In this document: positions 9,406 to 18,718 of the stretch, piece after piece
Numbering within the stretch: position 1 is the stretch's first letter
Layout: each line of letters starts with the position of its first letter
Source: Prevotellaceae bacterium KH2P17
GTDB lineage: Bacteria > Bacteroidota > Bacteroidia > Bacteroidales > Bacteroidaceae
Direction of reading: 5' to 3'
Length of the DNA: 64,000 nt
Assembly: GCA_900199655.1 (NCBI GenBank)
Contig: FZRE01000005.1
Coordinates: forward strand, 1-64,000
The notes under the pieces: model-generated
Databases searched by the model: none
Seen by the model: the letters and a program-made list of their open reading frames with translations, nothing else
Told to the model about the DNA's origin: nothing
Translations under genes and position numbers: made by a program

Positions 9406-9540
9406 CCTGCAGGCAAGCAGGCCGGCCCACGGCAGGGCGAAACGGTCAGAACGCACGTAAACAGAGGCCGGCCGTAACGCGGCCCTATATATAATAAGGT
9501 GTAATCATTCGCCCCGCTCCCGTTCCCAATCTTCACTCCT

Positions 9541-9690
9541 CCCTTTGGGAGGGACGGGGATGGGTCCTTTCTTTTCTCACCCCTCCCTTTGTGAGGAGAG
9601 GGGGTAGGCTCCCCAAGGGGAGGGGGTAGGCTTTTATGAATTACGGAGCACTTTTTCCCCTCACACTCTTCGTGAGGGTAGGGGCAGGCT
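9541..9690. repeat. Cluster of C/G-rich short hairpins
   Basis: Successive short palindromes such as TCCTCCC-TTT-GGGAGGGA, CTCCCCAAGGGGAG and CCCTCAC-ACTCTTC-GTGAGGG occupy this stretch. The same type of sequence recurs in other intergenic regions here. Function unknown; individual hairpins could act as weak terminators. Confidence 0.6.
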
Positions 9691-9736
9691 CCCTTGTTTT
9701 CCCATAAAGTGTTGTTTTTGAATAAAAAAGTATTAG

Positions 9737-9764
9737 TTGTTTAGGATATTTTACCCTATCTTTG
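9737..9764 (+). promoter_or_regulatory. Promoter of the mannan enzyme operon
   Basis: -7 box TATCTTTG at 9757-9764 with a TTG at 9737-9739 as a -33 candidate (spacing slightly short). It lies about 120 bp before the chosen start of the esterase gene. Confidence 0.55.
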
Positions 9765-9882
9765 CATTGTCCTAATGACTATACTTGACAAATTAGAATG
9801 GAAAACGAGCGCTCGTTTGCCTTTTTGTGACCCTCAAACACACGGGCACGGCGGGCAGAGCAGCGACGAAAACCAACAATCT

Positions 9883-11169
9883 ATGACAAAGCGTAAACTA
9901 CTCTTCATGCTGCTTGCGCTGCTGTTTGTGCTCCCTGCAGGGGCGCAGATACGCGGCAATAACATCGTGGTGGCCGTGCAGCCCGACCATGCCGACTGGA
10001 ACTACGAGGCGGGGCAGACGGCCCGCTTCAGGGTCAGCGTGCTCAAATCGGGCACCCTGATGCCCGGCGTAAAGGTTGACTACGAGGCCGGCCCCGTGAT
10101 GTATCCCGACTTGAAGCGGCAGGGCGTAACCCTGAACGACGGCACCCTGGAGCTTACCGGCACGATGAACAAGCCCGGCTTCTACCGCCTCAAGGTAACG
10201 GCCCGTGTGGGCGGCAAGCGCTACGAGGGCCTCTGCACGGCCGCCTTCTCGCCCCAGCGCATCGTGCCCGCCACCCGCTGTCCGGCCGATTTCGACGAGT
10301 TCTGGCGCAAGGCACTCTCCGACGCCCGCACAAACGACCTCGACCCCACGCGCCGATTGCTGCCCGAGCGCTGTACCAAGGACATGAACGTGTACGAGGT
10401 GAGCTTTGTCAACAACCGCCCGGGCAGCCGTATGTACGGCATCCTGAGCGTTCCTGTGGCCGCGGGTCGCTATCCCGCCCTGCTTCGGGTACCCGGAGCA
10501 GGCGTGCGACCCTATGCAGGCGACACCTATACGGCGCCGGGCAAGGCCATCGTACTGGAGATAGGCATCCACGGCATACCCGTAACGATGGAGCAGCGGG
10601 TGTACGACAACCTGCTGGAGGGTGCCCTCAACGGCTACTGGGAAACCAATCTCGACGACCCCAACCGCAACTATTACAAGCGCGTGGTTACCGGCGCAGT
10701 GCGCGCAGTGGACTATATAGCCACGCTGCCCCAGTGGAACGGCACCACGCTCGGCGTGACCGGAGCCAGCCAGGGCGGGTTCCTCTCGCTGGCCGTGGCG
10801 GCACTCGACAGCCGCGTAACCTTTCTGGCAGCCGTTCATGACGCCATGTGCGACTACGAACAGGAACTGAACGGCGTGGCCGGTGGCTGGCCCCACTACT
10901 TCTATCAGCAAGCTGACGTTGACCCCAAGCGGGTAGAAGGCGCCCGCTACTACGACGGGGTGAACTTCGCCCGGCGCATCACTGTGCCGGCGTGGTTCTC
11001 CTTCGGCTATAACGACGAGGTGGTTCCGCCCGTCTCCTCTTACGGAGTTTATAATATATTCAAGGGCCGGAAGACCCTCAGTGTGTATCAGATGACCGGA
11101 CACTACTGGTACCAGGAGCAGTGGGACGAGTGGCAGGACTGGTTGCGTAACGAATTGGGAGTGAAATGA
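9883..11169 (+). CDS. CE7-type acetylxylan/acetylmannan esterase (secreted)
   Basis: The start at 9883 was preferred over an upstream ATG at 9775 because it begins a clean signal peptide (MTKRKLLFMLLALLFVLPAG), giving 429 residues. An N-terminal Ig-like domain of about 120 residues precedes an alpha/beta-hydrolase with the CE7 nucleophile motif GASQGG (Ser near residue 296), an Asp in FGYNDEVVPP and a His in TGHYW. CE7 enzymes remove acetyl groups from plant oligosaccharides. In this operon it would deacetylate mannan or glucomannan so that the hydrolases can act. The stop overlaps the next start by 4 bp, indicating translational coupling. Confidence 0.82.
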   Translation: MTKRKLLFMLLALLFVLPAGAQIRGNNIVVAVQPDHADWNYEAGQTARFRVSVLKSGTLMPGVKVDYEAGPVMYPDLKRQGVTLNDGTLELTGTMNKPGFYRLKVTARVGGKRYEGLCTAAFSPQRIVPATRCPADFDEFWRKALSDARTNDLDPTRRLLPERCTKDMNVYEVSFVNNRPGSRMYGILSVPVAAGRYPALLRVPGAGVRPYAGDTYTAPGKAIVLEIGIHGIPVTMEQRVYDNLLEGALNGYWETNLDDPNRNYYKRVVTGAVRAVDYIATLPQWNGTTLGVTGASQGGFLSLAVAALDSRVTFLAAVHDAMCDYEQELNGVAGGWPHYFYQQADVDPKRVEGARYYDGVNFARRITVPAWFSFGYNDEVVPPVSSYGVYNIFKGRKTLSVYQMTGHYWYQEQWDEWQDWLRNELGVK

Positions 11170-13475
11170 AAAAACTGTTTTTACTGGCTGCAGCCATCGT
11201 AACGATTGTAGATATGAATGCAACGACCAACGGGAAGAAGCCCGTTTACAAAGACCCCAAGGCCCCGGTGGAGGCCCGCGTGAGCGACCTCTTGGGGCGA
11301 ATGACGCTGGAGGAGAAAGTGGGACAGATGAACCAGCTGGTGGGCATCGAGCACTTTAAGCAGAACTCGGCCGCCATGACGGCCGCCGAACTGGCCACCA
11401 ACACCGCCAACGCCTTTTATCCGGGCGTCACGGTGGCCGACATGGAGGCGTGGACCCGCCAGGGGCTGGTGTCCTCGTTCCTGCATGTGCTCACGCTGGA
11501 AGAGGCCAACTACCTGCAGAAACTCAACATGCAGAGCCGCCTGCAGATACCGCTGCTCATCGGCATCGACGCCATCCACGGCAATGCCAAGTGCCGCGAC
11601 AACACCGTTTACCCAACAAACATAGGCCTGGCCAGCTCATTCGACGTGGAGATGGCCTACAAGATAGCCCGCCAGACGGCACGGGAGATGCGGGCCATGA
11701 ACATGCACTGGACCTTTAACCCCAACGTAGAGGTGGCCCGCGACGGCCGCTGGGGGCGCTGCGGCGAGACCTTCGGCGAGGACCCTTACCTGGTTTCGCT
11801 CCTGGGAGAGGCCACCACGCGCGGCTATCAGGGCAATCTGGACGGCACGGACGATGTGCTGGCCTGCGTCAAACACTTCGTGGGCGGCTCCTACAGCATC
11901 AATGGAACCAACGGAGCGCCGTGCGACGTGTCGGAAAGAACGCTGCGCGAGGTGTTCTTCCCGCCCTTCGAGGCCTCGGTGAAGGCCGGCGGGGCGAGCG
12001 TGATGATGTCGCACAACGAGCTCAACGGCATTCCCTGCCACACCAACAAGTGGCTCATGGACGGCGTGCTGCGCGGCGAATGGGGCTTCAAGGGCTTCGT
12101 GGTGAGCGACTGGATGGACATAGAGCACTGCGTGGACCAGCACCACACGGCCCGCGATAACAAGGAGGCGTTCAGGCAGAGCATCCTGGCAGGCATGGAC
12201 ATGCACATGCACGGGCCCGAATGGATGGACGCCGTGGTGGCTCTGGTCAAGGAGGGAAAGATATCCGAGCAGCGCATCGACGAGAGCGTGCGCCGTATCC
12301 TGGCGGTCAAGTTCCGCCTGGGGCTCTTCGAACATCCCTACAGCGACGCCAAGACACGCGACAAGGTAATCAACAGCCCCGAGCATAAGGCAACGGCACT
12401 GGAGGCTGCCCGCAACAGCATCGTGCTGCTGAAGAACGACGGTGGGCTGCTGCCGCTCGACAAGAGTAAATATAAAAAGGTGCTGGTAACGGGCATCAAC
12501 GCCAACGACCAGAACATCATGGGCGACTGGAGCGAGCTGCAGTCCGACGACAAGGTGTGGACGGTGCTCCGCGGACTGCGTGAGGCGGCGCCGGAAACCG
12601 ACTTCAGCTTCGTTGACCAGGGCTGGGACCCGCGCAACATGAGCCAGGCCAAGGTGGACGAGGCCGTGGAAGCCGCCCGCAACAGCGACCTGAACATTGT
12701 TTGCTGCGGCGAGTACATGATGCGTTTCCGCTGGAACGACCGCACCAGTGGCGAGGATACGGACCGCGACAATCTGGATTTGGTGGGCCTGCAGGAGCAG
12801 CTCATCCGCCGCATCTGCGAGACCGGGAAGCCCGTGGTGCTGGTTATCATCAGCGGCAGGCCGCTGAGCGTGAACTATGCTGCAGCCCATGTAACGGCCA
12901 TTCTCAACGCCTGGGAGGCGGGACAGTTCGGCGGCAGGGCCATTGCCGAGATACTCTACGGGCAGGTGAACCCGTCGGCAAAGCTGGCCATGACGATGCC
13001 GCGCTCGGCCGGACAAATCAGCACGTGGTACAACCACAAGGCTTCGGCCTTCTTCCATCCCGTGGTCTGCGGCACGTCAGAGCCGCTCTATCCCTTCGGC
13101 TACGGCCTCTCGTACACCACCTACAAGTATGCAGGGCTGCAACTCTCGGCCGGCCGCATGGCTGCCGACGGCAGCGTGAAGGCTCAGGTTACCGTAACCA
13201 ACACGGGTAACCGCGACGGCGTGGAGATTGTGCAGCTGTATGTGCACGACTGCGTGTCGTCGGTGGCACGGCCGGTGAAGGAGCTCAAGGACTTCCGCCG
13301 CGTGGAGCTGAAGGCCGGGGAGACCAAGACGGTGGAATTTACCGTCAGCGCCGACAAGCTGGCTTACTACGACATCGACATGAAAAAGATTGTGGAACCG
13401 GGCGACTTCGAGATTCTCGTGGGCCCCAGCAGCCGCGACAACGACCTGCAGAAGGCTGTACTGACGGTTGAATAA
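11166..13475 (+). CDS. GH3 beta-glucosidase (BglX-like), secreted
   Basis: 769 residues with a signal peptide. The GH3 N-terminal barrel contains KHFVGG and the nucleophile motif GFVVSDW (Asp about 315). It is followed by the alpha/beta sandwich domain and a C-terminal fibronectin-III-like domain (VTVTNTGNRDGVEIVQLYV). Expected to release terminal beta-glucosyl (or possibly beta-mannosyl) residues from glucomannan oligosaccharides in the periplasm. It overlaps the upstream esterase by 4 bp and is 3 bp from the truncated GH26 fragment. Substrate specificity is inferred from context. Confidence 0.88.
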   Translation: MKKLFLLAAAIVTIVDMNATTNGKKPVYKDPKAPVEARVSDLLGRMTLEEKVGQMNQLVGIEHFKQNSAAMTAAELATNTANAFYPGVTVADMEAWTRQGLVSSFLHVLTLEEANYLQKLNMQSRLQIPLLIGIDAIHGNAKCRDNTVYPTNIGLASSFDVEMAYKIARQTAREMRAMNMHWTFNPNVEVARDGRWGRCGETFGEDPYLVSLLGEATTRGYQGNLDGTDDVLACVKHFVGGSYSINGTNGAPCDVSERTLREVFFPPFEASVKAGGASVMMSHNELNGIPCHTNKWLMDGVLRGEWGFKGFVVSDWMDIEHCVDQHHTARDNKEAFRQSILAGMDMHMHGPEWMDAVVALVKEGKISEQRIDESVRRILAVKFRLGLFEHPYSDAKTRDKVINSPEHKATALEAARNSIVLLKNDGGLLPLDKSKYKKVLVTGINANDQNIMGDWSELQSDDKVWTVLRGLREAAPETDFSFVDQGWDPRNMSQAKVDEAVEAARNSDLNIVCCGEYMMRFRWNDRTSGEDTDRDNLDLVGLQEQLIRRICETGKPVVLVIISGRPLSVNYAAAHVTAILNAWEAGQFGGRAIAEILYGQVNPSAKLAMTMPRSAGQISTWYNHKASAFFHPVVCGTSEPLYPFGYGLSYTTYKYAGLQLSAGRMAADGSVKAQVTVTNTGNRDGVEIVQLYVHDCVSSVARPVKELKDFRRVELKAGETKTVEFTVSADKLAYYDIDMKKIVEPGDFEILVGPSSRDNDLQKAVLTVE

Positions 13476-13478
13476 GAT

Positions 13479-13775
13479 ATGAAGAAATTTGCTTTAATAG
13501 GTTTTTTGATGTTATCTTCATTAGGTATCACGGCGGGAAGTGACACGCCCGCCGGGCAGCTTGTGGCCCGATTGCAGGCCATCTGCCGCCAAGGTATCAT
13601 GATTGGTCATCAGGATGACCCCGTCTACGAACGCTCTTGGAAGTGGGATAGGGGCCGCAGCGATGTCAAGGACATCTGCGGCAGCTATCCCGCTGTCATG
13701 GGTTTCGAGCTCGGAGCACTGGAACTGGGCGAGGCGAAGAATCTTTTCGTGAACGATATCAAGAATATAAAATAA
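13479..13775 (+). pseudogene. Truncated GH26 beta-mannanase remnant (N-terminal 98 residues)
   Basis: The frame encodes a signal peptide and then the N-terminal hallmark of Bacteroidetes GH26 mannanases: a MIGHQDDPVYE segment, then SDVKDICGSYPAVMGFELG. Similarity stops at about residue 87 and the frame closes 11 codons later (FVNDIKNIK). A GH26 enzyme is normally 350-400 residues and carries its catalytic Glu pair well beyond this point, so this product cannot be catalytic. The next gene starts 8 bp downstream, so the missing part is absent rather than frameshifted. An in-frame internal deletion that joined the start to the natural C-terminus is possible. Confidence 0.75.
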
Positions 13776-13783
13776 GCATAACT

Positions 13784-14950
13784 ATGACTGATTTTGAAGA
13801 GAAACTGCAGCAGCTGCGTGCCCGTCACGAGCAGTTGCTGACCCGCAAGAACGAGCCCGAGCAGTGGGGTAACGGCATCTATACGCGTTACCGCCATCCC
13901 ATACTCACGGCGGAGCACACTCCGCTGGAGTGGCGTTACGACTTCAACGAGCACGATAACCCCTACCTGATGCAGCGCATCATGATGAATGCCACCATGA
14001 ACAGCGGTGCCATGAAGTGGAAAGGCAAGTATCTGCTCGTGGTCAGGGTGGAGGGAGCCGACCGCAAGAGCTTCTTCGCCGTGGCAGAGAGCCCTAACGG
14101 CATTGATAACTTCCGTTTCTGGCCCGAGCCCATCACCATGCCAGATGACGTGGTACCGGCTACCAACATCTACGACATGCGCCTCACGGCTCACGAGGAC
14201 GGCTGGATTTACGGCGTGTTCTGTGCCGAACGCCATGACGACAGCCGTCCCGGCGACCTCAGTGCGGCCACGGCTACGGCCGGCATAGCCCGCACCAAGG
14301 ACCTTGTACACTGGGACCGGCTGCCTGACCTGAAGTCGAAGAGCCAGCAGCGTAACGTCGTTCTGCATCCCGAATTCGTCAACGGAAAGTACGCTTTCTA
14401 TACTCGGCCGCAGGACGGGTTTATCGATGCCGGCTCCGGAGGCGGCATCGGCTGGGCTTTGGTGGACGACATCACCCACGCCGAGATTACCGACGAGCGC
14501 ATCATCAACCGCCGCCACTACCACACCATCATGGAAGTAAAGAACGGCGAAGGCCCTCATCCCATCAAGACTCCGCAGGGATGGCTGCACCTGGCACATG
14601 GTGTGAGAGGCTGTGCGAGCGGCTTGCGCTACGTTCTCTATATGTACATGACGGCTCTCGACGACCCTGCGCGCGTCACGGCGCAGCCCGGCGGCTACTT
14701 CCTCGTGCCGCAGGAAGGGGAATATATCGGCGATGTAATGAACGTGGTGTTCTCCAGCGGCTGGATTGCTGACCCCGACGGCCGTGTGTTCATCTACTAC
14801 GCATCGTCCGATACCCGCATGCACGTGGCCACGTCTACCGTCGACCGCCTCGTTGATTACTGCCAGCACACGCCGCAGGACGGCTTTACGACCTCGGCAA
14901 GTGTGGAAACCATCAAGCAACTTATCCACAAGAACAATGGCTGCAAGTAA
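13784..14950 (+). CDS. GH130 4-O-beta-D-mannosyl-D-glucose phosphorylase
   Basis: 388 residues, full length for GH130_1 enzymes, with no signal peptide, so cytoplasmic. Conserved segments include YDMRLTAHEDGW and GSGGGIGWALVDD. It phosphorolyses Man-beta-1,4-Glc to alpha-mannose-1-phosphate and glucose. This is the last step of the mannobiose pathway described in Bacteroides fragilis, in which cellobiose 2-epimerase first makes the substrate. Here the epimerase and a sugar symporter follow directly, as in that pathway. The 3' end overlaps the symporter start by 14 bp. Confidence 0.92.
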   Translation: MTDFEEKLQQLRARHEQLLTRKNEPEQWGNGIYTRYRHPILTAEHTPLEWRYDFNEHDNPYLMQRIMMNATMNSGAMKWKGKYLLVVRVEGADRKSFFAVAESPNGIDNFRFWPEPITMPDDVVPATNIYDMRLTAHEDGWIYGVFCAERHDDSRPGDLSAATATAGIARTKDLVHWDRLPDLKSKSQQRNVVLHPEFVNGKYAFYTRPQDGFIDAGSGGGIGWALVDDITHAEITDERIINRRHYHTIMEVKNGEGPHPIKTPQGWLHLAHGVRGCASGLRYVLYMYMTALDDPARVTAQPGGYFLVPQEGEYIGDVMNVVFSSGWIADPDGRVFIYYASSDTRMHVATSTVDRLVDYCQHTPQDGFTTSASVETIKQLIHKNNGCK

Positions 14951-16319
14951 ACTTTCGGAGAAGATAGGCTATGGTTTCGGCGACATGGCGTCCTCCATGT
15001 TCTGGAAGATATTTTCCTACTATCTGCCCATCTTCTATAGTGACATCTTCGGATTGTCGCTCGGCGCCACCGCCACTCTGATGCTCGTAACCCGAATATG
15101 GGACACAGTATCGGACCCGATGATGGGCATCATCGCCGACCGTACGCAAACTCGCTGGGGCAAGTACCGTCCTTATCTGCTGTGGTTTGCGGCACCCTTT
15201 GCGCTGTGCGGCATCCTGCTGTTCACTACACCCGATATGGGAGAAACCGGAAAGCTGGTTTGGGCCTATGTGAGTTATATCCTCATGATGACCGTCTACA
15301 CGGGAATCAACGTGCCCTACGGCTCCATGCTCGGCGTAATGACTAACGACTCGGACGAAAAAACCGTGTTTTCCAGCTTCCGTATGTTCTTTGCCTACGC
15401 CGGCTCCTTTATCGCCCTGTTCTCTTGGGAACCGCTTTGCAAGCTCTTTGCCAATGCCGGCAGCTCGGTGCAGGATGCCTGGCAGGGTGCCATGATAGTG
15501 ATAGCTGTGTTCTGCTTCCTGCTGTTCCTGGCTTGCTTCCGCATGACGAAAGAGCATGTGAAGGTGCAGGCAACGTCGCTGGGGTCCGACCTCTCGTCGC
15601 TTGTTCGCAACGCCCCGTGGTGGCTGCTCACCGTAGCAGCCCTCTGTACCAATCTCTTCAATACGGTGAGAGGTGCTACCGTGGCTTACTACTTCAAGTA
15701 TTACATCGGAGAGCAGGCACATATCGACCTCGGCTTCGCGAGCTTCCTGTTCTTTGCGGGACTGTTTTTAGGCGTGGGCGAGGTGTGCAACATGATTGGC
15801 GTTGTGGCCGCCGTGCCCATCAGCCGCAGGCTCGGCAAGCGCACAACCTTCGCTCTTACCGGCGTGGCACTGGCCGTATTGAGCTCCATCTTCTTCTATG
15901 TGCCCTGCACCAACGGCGGCTTCATCGTCATGTTGTTGCTGCAGATACTCATCTCCATCTGCACGGGCATCGTCTCGCCGTTGGTTTGGAGCATGTATGC
16001 CGACGTGGCCGACTACGCTACGGCCAAAGATGGATCCTCTTCAACAGGGCTCATCTTCTCCTCCGGTTCCATGGCTCAGAAGTTCGGCGGCGCCATTGCA
16101 GGCAGCGCGGTGCTGTGGATATTCGCAGCATTCGGGCTGGTTCCGAATGCCGTGCAGCAAACTGACAGCGCCATTCTGGGCATGAAACTCACCATGAGTT
16201 GGATACCCGCAGGCGTCGCCTTGCTAATGGTGGGCATCATGATGGTGTACCCGCTCACCAAAACCAGGATGCAGGAGATAAGCAACCGACTGAAAGATAT
16301 CCGAAAAACTGAAGCATGA
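14937..16319 (+). CDS. GPH-family sugar:cation symporter (beta-mannobiose transporter)
   Basis: The start at 14937 (MAASKLSEKIGYGFGD) gives 460 residues. The longer frame from 14766 only reads through GH130 codons in another frame. About twelve hydrophobic segments are visible, with the family signature near residues 45-70 (RIWDTVSDPMMGIIADRT followed by GKYRPYLLW). This is an inner-membrane importer for disaccharides. Its position between GH130 and the epimerase indicates mannobiose or mannosyl-glucose as substrate. It overlaps both neighbours (14 and 4 bp), so it is translationally coupled. Confidence 0.9.
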   Translation: MAASKLSEKIGYGFGDMASSMFWKIFSYYLPIFYSDIFGLSLGATATLMLVTRIWDTVSDPMMGIIADRTQTRWGKYRPYLLWFAAPFALCGILLFTTPDMGETGKLVWAYVSYILMMTVYTGINVPYGSMLGVMTNDSDEKTVFSSFRMFFAYAGSFIALFSWEPLCKLFANAGSSVQDAWQGAMIVIAVFCFLLFLACFRMTKEHVKVQATSLGSDLSSLVRNAPWWLLTVAALCTNLFNTVRGATVAYYFKYYIGEQAHIDLGFASFLFFAGLFLGVGEVCNMIGVVAAVPISRRLGKRTTFALTGVALAVLSSIFFYVPCTNGGFIVMLLLQILISICTGIVSPLVWSMYADVADYATAKDGSSSTGLIFSSGSMAQKFGGAIAGSAVLWIFAAFGLVPNAVQQTDSAILGMKLTMSWIPAGVALLMVGIMMVYPLTKTRMQEISNRLKDIRKTEA

Positions 16320-17500
16320 CAGCAGACCTGAAGAACGAGATGCGCGACCTGGTGGAGCGCAACATCCTGCCCTACTGGATGGAGCGGGCGGTAGACCGTG
16401 AGCGTGGAGGCTTCTACGGACGCATCGACGGCCACGACCGTGTGCACCCCGAAGCCCCCAAGGGAGCCGTACTCAACGCCCGCATCCTGTGGACTTTCTC
16501 CGCTGCCTACCGCGTACTGGGCCGCAGAGCGTATCTGGAAACGGCCGAAAGGGCCAAGCGCTACGTTATCGACCACTTCATCGACCCCGTTCACGGCGGC
16601 GTCTACTGGTCGGTAGACTGCGAGGGACGGCCGCTGGACGATAAGAAGCAGACCTACGCCATAGGCTTTGCCATCTACGGGTTGAGTGAGTTTGCCCGCG
16701 CCACGGGCGACGATGAGGCGCTGGATGCAGCCGTGGCGCTGTACCATGACATAGAGCGGCACGCCTTCGACAGCCGCAACAACGGCTACGTTGAGGCCCT
16801 GACGCGCCACTGGCAGCCCATAGCAGACATGCGGCTAAGCGATAAGGACGAGAACGGCAGCCGCACCATGAACACCCATCTGCACATCATTGAGCCCTAT
16901 ACCAACCTCTACCGCGTGTGGCCCGAGCCCGAGCTGGAACGCAGTCTGCGGAACCTGCTCGGCATCTTTACCGGCAGGCTGCTCAATCCCCATACCTCTC
17001 ACCTGGACCTCTTCTTTGATGATGCGTGGCAGGGACGGCGCAACGTGCAGAGCTTCGGCCACGACATAGAGGCCAGCTGGCTGCTGCACGAAACGGCGCT
17101 CGTGTTGGGCGATGCGGAAACCGTGGCCCGGATGGAGCCCGTGATACGGCGGATAGCCGCGGCGGCCGACGAAGGTCTGCAGCCCGACGGCTCCATGCTG
17201 TACGAACGGTGGACCGATACAGGCCGCACGGACACCCAGCGCCAGTGGTGGGTGATGTGCGAAACCGTAATCGGTCACGTCAATCTCTACCAATACTTCC
17301 ACGACGAAGAGGCGTTGCAGACGGCCCTGCGTTGCTGGAACTACGTGAAGGAACACCTTGTAGACTGGCATAACGGCGAGTGGCACTGGGGCTGCGACGA
17401 AGCCGGAAACGTGAACCTCGCCGACGACAAGGCCGGTTTCTGGAAGTGTCCTTATCATAACAGCAGAATGTGTTTTGAACTGATAGAGCGTGGATTCTAA
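16316..17500 (+). CDS. Cellobiose 2-epimerase (AGE family)
   Basis: 394 residues, cytoplasmic, alpha/alpha-barrel of the N-acylglucosamine 2-epimerase family. Catalytic-histidine regions are visible in NTHLHIIEPY, SFGHDIEASWLL and KCPYHNSRMCFE. Conversion of beta-1,4-mannobiose to mannosyl-glucose supplies the GH130 enzyme encoded two genes upstream. It starts at ATGA overlapping the symporter stop, and is the last metabolic gene of the operon before the AraC-type regulator. Confidence 0.92.
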   Translation: MTADLKNEMRDLVERNILPYWMERAVDRERGGFYGRIDGHDRVHPEAPKGAVLNARILWTFSAAYRVLGRRAYLETAERAKRYVIDHFIDPVHGGVYWSVDCEGRPLDDKKQTYAIGFAIYGLSEFARATGDDEALDAAVALYHDIERHAFDSRNNGYVEALTRHWQPIADMRLSDKDENGSRTMNTHLHIIEPYTNLYRVWPEPELERSLRNLLGIFTGRLLNPHTSHLDLFFDDAWQGRRNVQSFGHDIEASWLLHETALVLGDAETVARMEPVIRRIAAAADEGLQPDGSMLYERWTDTGRTDTQRQWWVMCETVIGHVNLYQYFHDEEALQTALRCWNYVKEHLVDWHNGEWHWGCDEAGNVNLADDKAGFWKCPYHNSRMCFELIERGF

Positions 17501-17511
17501 AAAAAATAATG

Positions 17512-17519
17512 TATATTTG
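17512..17519 (+). promoter_or_regulatory. -7 box for the AraC-type regulator gene
   Basis: TATATTTG fits the Bacteroidetes -7 consensus and lies just after the epimerase stop. No good -33 box was found. If used, transcription starts near 17526, which favours ATG at 17559 over the in-frame ATG at 17490. Confidence 0.45.
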
Positions 17520-17558
17520 CAATCGTCTAAGGACAAACAAGCACTTAAACGAATTGCC

Positions 17559-18443
17559 ATGAACGAGAATCATGTACTCCACGAGATTACTCCGCTGATG
17601 GAGAAGGACGCCCTCTACATCGCCGACCGCCACAAGAAGGAGTTCTCCTATCCCATCCACAACCACGAAGTCTACGAACTCAACTTCGTGCAGCATGCTG
17701 CCGGCGTGCGCCGGATTGTGGGCGACAGCTCCGAAGTGATAGGCGACTACGACCTGGTGCTCATCACCAGCCCCGACCTGGAGCACGTGTGGGAGCAGAA
17801 CGAATGCCGAAGCGACGACATACGCGAGATTACCGTGCAGTTCAAATTCGGCATGGAGGACGACAGCTTCTTCGACAAGACGCCCTTCTTCAACATCCAC
17901 CACATGATGAAAGAGGCCCGCAAGGGGCTCGCCTTTCCGCTGGAAGCCATCATGAAGGTGTACAGCGAGCTCGACAGGCTCAGCCTGTTGCAGGATCGCT
18001 TCGAGGCACTGATGAGCTTCCTGCGCATACTCAACAGCCTGGCCAACAGCACAGGAGCACGCACCCTGGCCACCAGCAGCTACGCCAAGGTGAACATCGA
18101 GGACGACAGCCGCCGCGTGCTGAGGGTTAAAAACTACATCAACGAGAACTACATGTACGAGATAAAGCTCAAGACACTGGCCGAACTGGCCAACATGAGC
18201 GAGAGTGCTTTCAGCCGTTTCTTTAAGCTCCACACCGGTCGCACGTTAAGTGACTACATCATCGACATACGCATGGGCTACGCCACCCGCATGCTGATAG
18301 ACACTACCGACAGCGTTTCGGAGATTTGCTTCAACTGCGGCTACAACAATCTGAGCAACTTCAACCGCATCTTCAAGCGCAAGAAGGGCTGCTCGCCCAC
18401 CGAGTTCAGGGACAGTTACAAGAAGATTAGGATTATTGTGTAA
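17559..18443 (+). CDS. AraC-family transcriptional regulator of the mannan locus
   Basis: 294 residues from ATG 17559. An in-frame ATG at 17490 would overlap the epimerase and precede the predicted promoter. The N-terminus is a cupin-like sensor domain (YPIHNHEVYELNFV). The last 100 residues hold two helix-turn-helix motifs (LAELANMSESAFSRFFKLH and VSEICFNCGYNNLSNFNR). It probably senses a mannan-derived sugar and activates the divergent operons; the inducer cannot be deduced. A GC-rich hairpin follows the stop codon directly. Confidence 0.88.
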   Translation: MNENHVLHEITPLMEKDALYIADRHKKEFSYPIHNHEVYELNFVQHAAGVRRIVGDSSEVIGDYDLVLITSPDLEHVWEQNECRSDDIREITVQFKFGMEDDSFFDKTPFFNIHHMMKEARKGLAFPLEAIMKVYSELDRLSLLQDRFEALMSFLRILNSLANSTGARTLATSSYAKVNIEDDSRRVLRVKNYINENYMYEIKLKTLAELANMSESAFSRFFKLHTGRTLSDYIIDIRMGYATRMLIDTTDSVSEICFNCGYNNLSNFNRIFKRKKGCSPTEFRDSYKKIRIIV

Positions 18444-18453
18444 CCTCCCCCCA

Positions 18454-18480
18454 GCCCCCTCCGAAGGAGGGGGAGCTTTG
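18454..18480 (+). terminator. Candidate terminator after the mannan enzyme operon
   Basis: CCCCCTCC-GAA-GGAGGGGG hairpin followed by AGCTTTG, 11 bp after the AraC gene stop codon. The stem is strong but the T-run is short. The sequence also resembles the G/C-rich repeat hairpins found elsewhere here. Confidence 0.5.
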
Positions 18481-18520
18481 CTCCTTACTGCTTCCTTTTC
18501 TGCTGCTGCGTGAGGTTAAA

Positions 18521-18650
18521 GACAGAGTAACAAAGTGTTTTTTGCGCTGCCTGCTTGGCTTAAAGACAGAGTAACAGAGTAATTATTCTGCTGCTGCGTG
18601 TTTCTTGCTGCTTAGTTCCTCTTGTATAAAGACAGAGTAACAGAGTGTTT
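18521..18650 (+). repeat. GACAGAGTAACAGAGT repeats (three copies, 44 and 66 bp apart)
   Basis: Copies begin at 18521, 18565 and 18631. Each is preceded by TAAA or ATAAA and followed by GT or AATT runs and CTGCTGCTG-like stretches. The spacings of 44 and 66 bp are multiples of 22. The same motif in inverse orientation forms the array at 18888-19151. Confidence 0.8.
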
Positions 18651-18718
18651 TTTCTGTTGCTGTGGGCTTGTTTATAGATAAGAATAGGTGAGAGAAGATA
18701 AGGAAGAATACAAACAGG

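Larger units (their letters stand above)
8835..9882. other. Intergenic region between divergent mannan operons
   Basis: About 1 kb without a convincing gene. It holds the susC leader and a minus-strand -7 box (9030-9037), a 22-bp-unit repeat element (9321-9405), a run of C/G-rich hairpins (about 9541-9690) and the promoter of the plus-strand operon (9737-9764). A 100-codon minus-strand reading frame at 9234-9536 translates across the repeat element and has no protein-like features. Confidence 0.7.

Noticed and set aside
9234-9536. 100-codon minus-strand reading frame in the intergenic region
   Set aside because: It translates through the CTTGAA repeat element. Similar peptide strings appear in reading frames over the other copies, but 22-bp units shift frame each time, so this is a repeat artefact, not a protein family.
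14766-14936. Extended N-terminus of the GPH symporter
   Set aside because: The extra 57 residues come from GH130 codons in another frame and lack membrane or family features; ATG 14937 begins the conserved N-terminus.
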